From Candidatus Doudnabacteria bacterium (GTDB lineage Bacteria > Patescibacteriota > Doudnabacteria > UBA920), in the NCBI GenBank assembly GCA_023245915.1, contig JAHFJK010000001.1:1-28640 (forward strand): a stretch of DNA of 28,640 bases, written 5' to 3'. The position numbers and the translations under genes are program-made. Under the pieces are notes generated by a model that worked only from the letters and a program-made list of their open reading frames with translations, was not told where the DNA came from and searched no databases. Of the stretch, positions 28,167 to 28,640 are shown piece after piece; the stretch's first letter is position 1, and each line of letters begins with the position of its first letter.

Positions 28167-28192
28167 ACTATATTACGATATAGTAATATAGT
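28167..28192. promoter_or_regulatory. A/T-rich inverted repeat upstream of rplA
   Basis: ACTATATTAC (28167-28176) and GTAATATAGT (28183-28192) are perfect 10-bp arms with loop GATATA. It lies about 30 bases before the rplA ATG, in the likely promoter region, and could be an operator or an RNA hairpin. No good -35 box was found. Confidence 0.4.
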
Positions 28193-28215
28193 ATTTGACT
28201 CTGCCACAAAATTAA

Positions 28216-28437
28216 TTATTGTTCTTTTTTTACCATTGACCAATGGATAATAAAAATTGGCAGCCCGACCAGAAACATAGATGTTCCAACGGTAATCCCT
28301 CCCCTGCCAGGACCCGTGCCTTCAATAAACTTGCCCAGTAAAGCCGCGATGAGCATAAAAGATCCAATTACCATCATAAACATTGCCCCAACGCAGACAG
28401 TATATAAATAAATTTTCTTTATTGGCCAATTATTCAT
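28216..28437 (-). CDS. small membrane protein with two helices
   Basis: A 73-aa protein. Two hydrophobic segments (about residues 10-34 and 48-67) are separated by a Gly-rich loop (GKFIEGTGPGRGGITVG), with basic ends, so both termini are probably cytoplasmic. The first half recalls the N-terminus of DUF5671-type membrane proteins, but this is uncertain. A TATAAA sequence lies seven bases before ATG 28437. A possible upstream frame ends at 28430 and overlaps the start. Function unknown. Confidence 0.6.
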   Translation of the reverse strand: MNNWPIKKIYLYTVCVGAMFMMVIGSFMLIAALLGKFIEGTGPGRGGITVGTSMFLVGLPIFIIHWSMVKKEQ

Positions 28438-28522
28438 GTGTGGATTTATAAGTTAAATAGTTGAAGCCCAGATCATTTAGTCGGGTTTCCGCCTGATTTT
28501 TTTCACAATTTCCTATTTGCAT
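28430..28522 (-). pseudogene. possible short or truncated coding remnant
   Basis: An open minus-strand frame of about 58 codons (28430 to about 28605) has an ATG only at 28522, giving 30 residues (MQIGNCEKNQAETRLNDLGF and on). Its stop overlaps the start of the 28437 gene. It could be the 3' remnant of a lost gene. The stop before it lies in the palindrome at 28610-28624. Weak support. Confidence 0.25.
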
Positions 28523-28598
28523 AATTCTTTTTATGGGACTGTTGCTGAATGTGCTTTTAAGACGAAATTCCAGGATTTCGGGCAGATTGGCACAAATA

Positions 28599-28640
28599 AA
28601 TTTTGATGTTTAGCCGTAGGCTAAGCGGAAAAAATTTTGG
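28599..28640. repeat. palindromic repeat at the window edge
   Basis: TTAGCC (28610-28615) and GGCTAA (28619-28624) form a hairpin around GTA, flanked by AAATTTT and AAAATTT arms. A similar core (AGGCC ATA GGCCG, 24901-24913) lies just before the dut stop. The element may continue beyond the window. Confidence 0.45.

Noticed and set aside
1..28640. CRISPR arrays, tRNA or rRNA genes, insertion sequences, attachment sites
   Set aside because: No regularly spaced direct repeats, no TTCGANNCC-type T-loop with cloverleaf, no transposase or integrase found.

Overview
The window looks like a chromosome segment of a Candidate Phyla Radiation (Patescibacteria) bacterium. Evidence: short compact genes, AT-rich DNA, mostly absent Shine-Dalgarno (SD) sites, divergent but intact core translation and cell-wall genes, and secreted proteins of the CPR style (a TrbC/VirB2-like membrane segment joined to a lytic transglycosylase, a 'sunset' domain protein, a coiled-coil M23 peptidase). 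TGA is used as a stop, so this is not a code-25 lineage. Both rplA (L1) and rplI (L9) are present, which argues weakly against the CPR groups reported to lack one or the other. This placement is inference; no 16S rRNA or tRNA gene is visible.

Layout. 1-4.5 kb: mltG, fmt, a small DUF4177-like gene with its own consensus promoter, two tandem DEDDh exonuclease paralogues (the second has lost its catalytic residues), def and a small unknown gene. 4.5-12.2 kb: a TagA/WecG glycosyltransferase fused to an RppH-like Nudix domain, gltX, a secreted M23 peptidase, a pilin-like/lytic transglycosylase protein, a cysteine desulfurase preceded by a promoter and a structured 240-nt leader or ncRNA, and a sunset-domain protein. 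12.2-19.9 kb: a Trm11-like methylase, rpmA, pyrG, a membrane-anchored repeat protein, a GIY-YIG nuclease, rplI, ftsX and ftsE. 20-21.9 kb: prfB and a two-gene module of unknown function with its own promoter and terminator. 21.9-26.6 kb: a minus-strand dTMP synthesis cluster (folA, thyA, tmk, a P-loop kinase, dut, a second P-loop kinase, dCMP deaminase). 26.7-28.6 kb: a divergent unknown gene behind an attenuator-like leader, rplA and a small membrane protein.

How genes work together. Fmt and Def are the two ends of the N-formylmethionine cycle. dCMP deaminase and dUTPase supply dUMP, ThyA converts it to dTMP with folate recycled by DHFR, and Tmk phosphorylates it. FtsEX, the M23 peptidase, MltG and the SLT protein all concern peptidoglycan remodelling.

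The most unusual signal is the density of palindromes. Nearly every spacer holds a foldback element, and several lie in frame inside essential genes (prfB, gltX, tagA, including a perfect 36-bp palindrome). One hairpin family has a conserved 20-nt core but unrelated, perfectly complementary arms; two copies sit directly after the stop codons of rpmA and rplI. Several genes have a -10 box 6-9 bases before the ATG, which suggests leaderless mRNAs. A contrasting set of small genes has TTGACA promoters, strong SD sites and terminator hairpins. No gene-free stretch longer than 300 bases exists; the largest spacers (11474-11747, 26642-26847, 27211-27452, 28438-28640) are described below.
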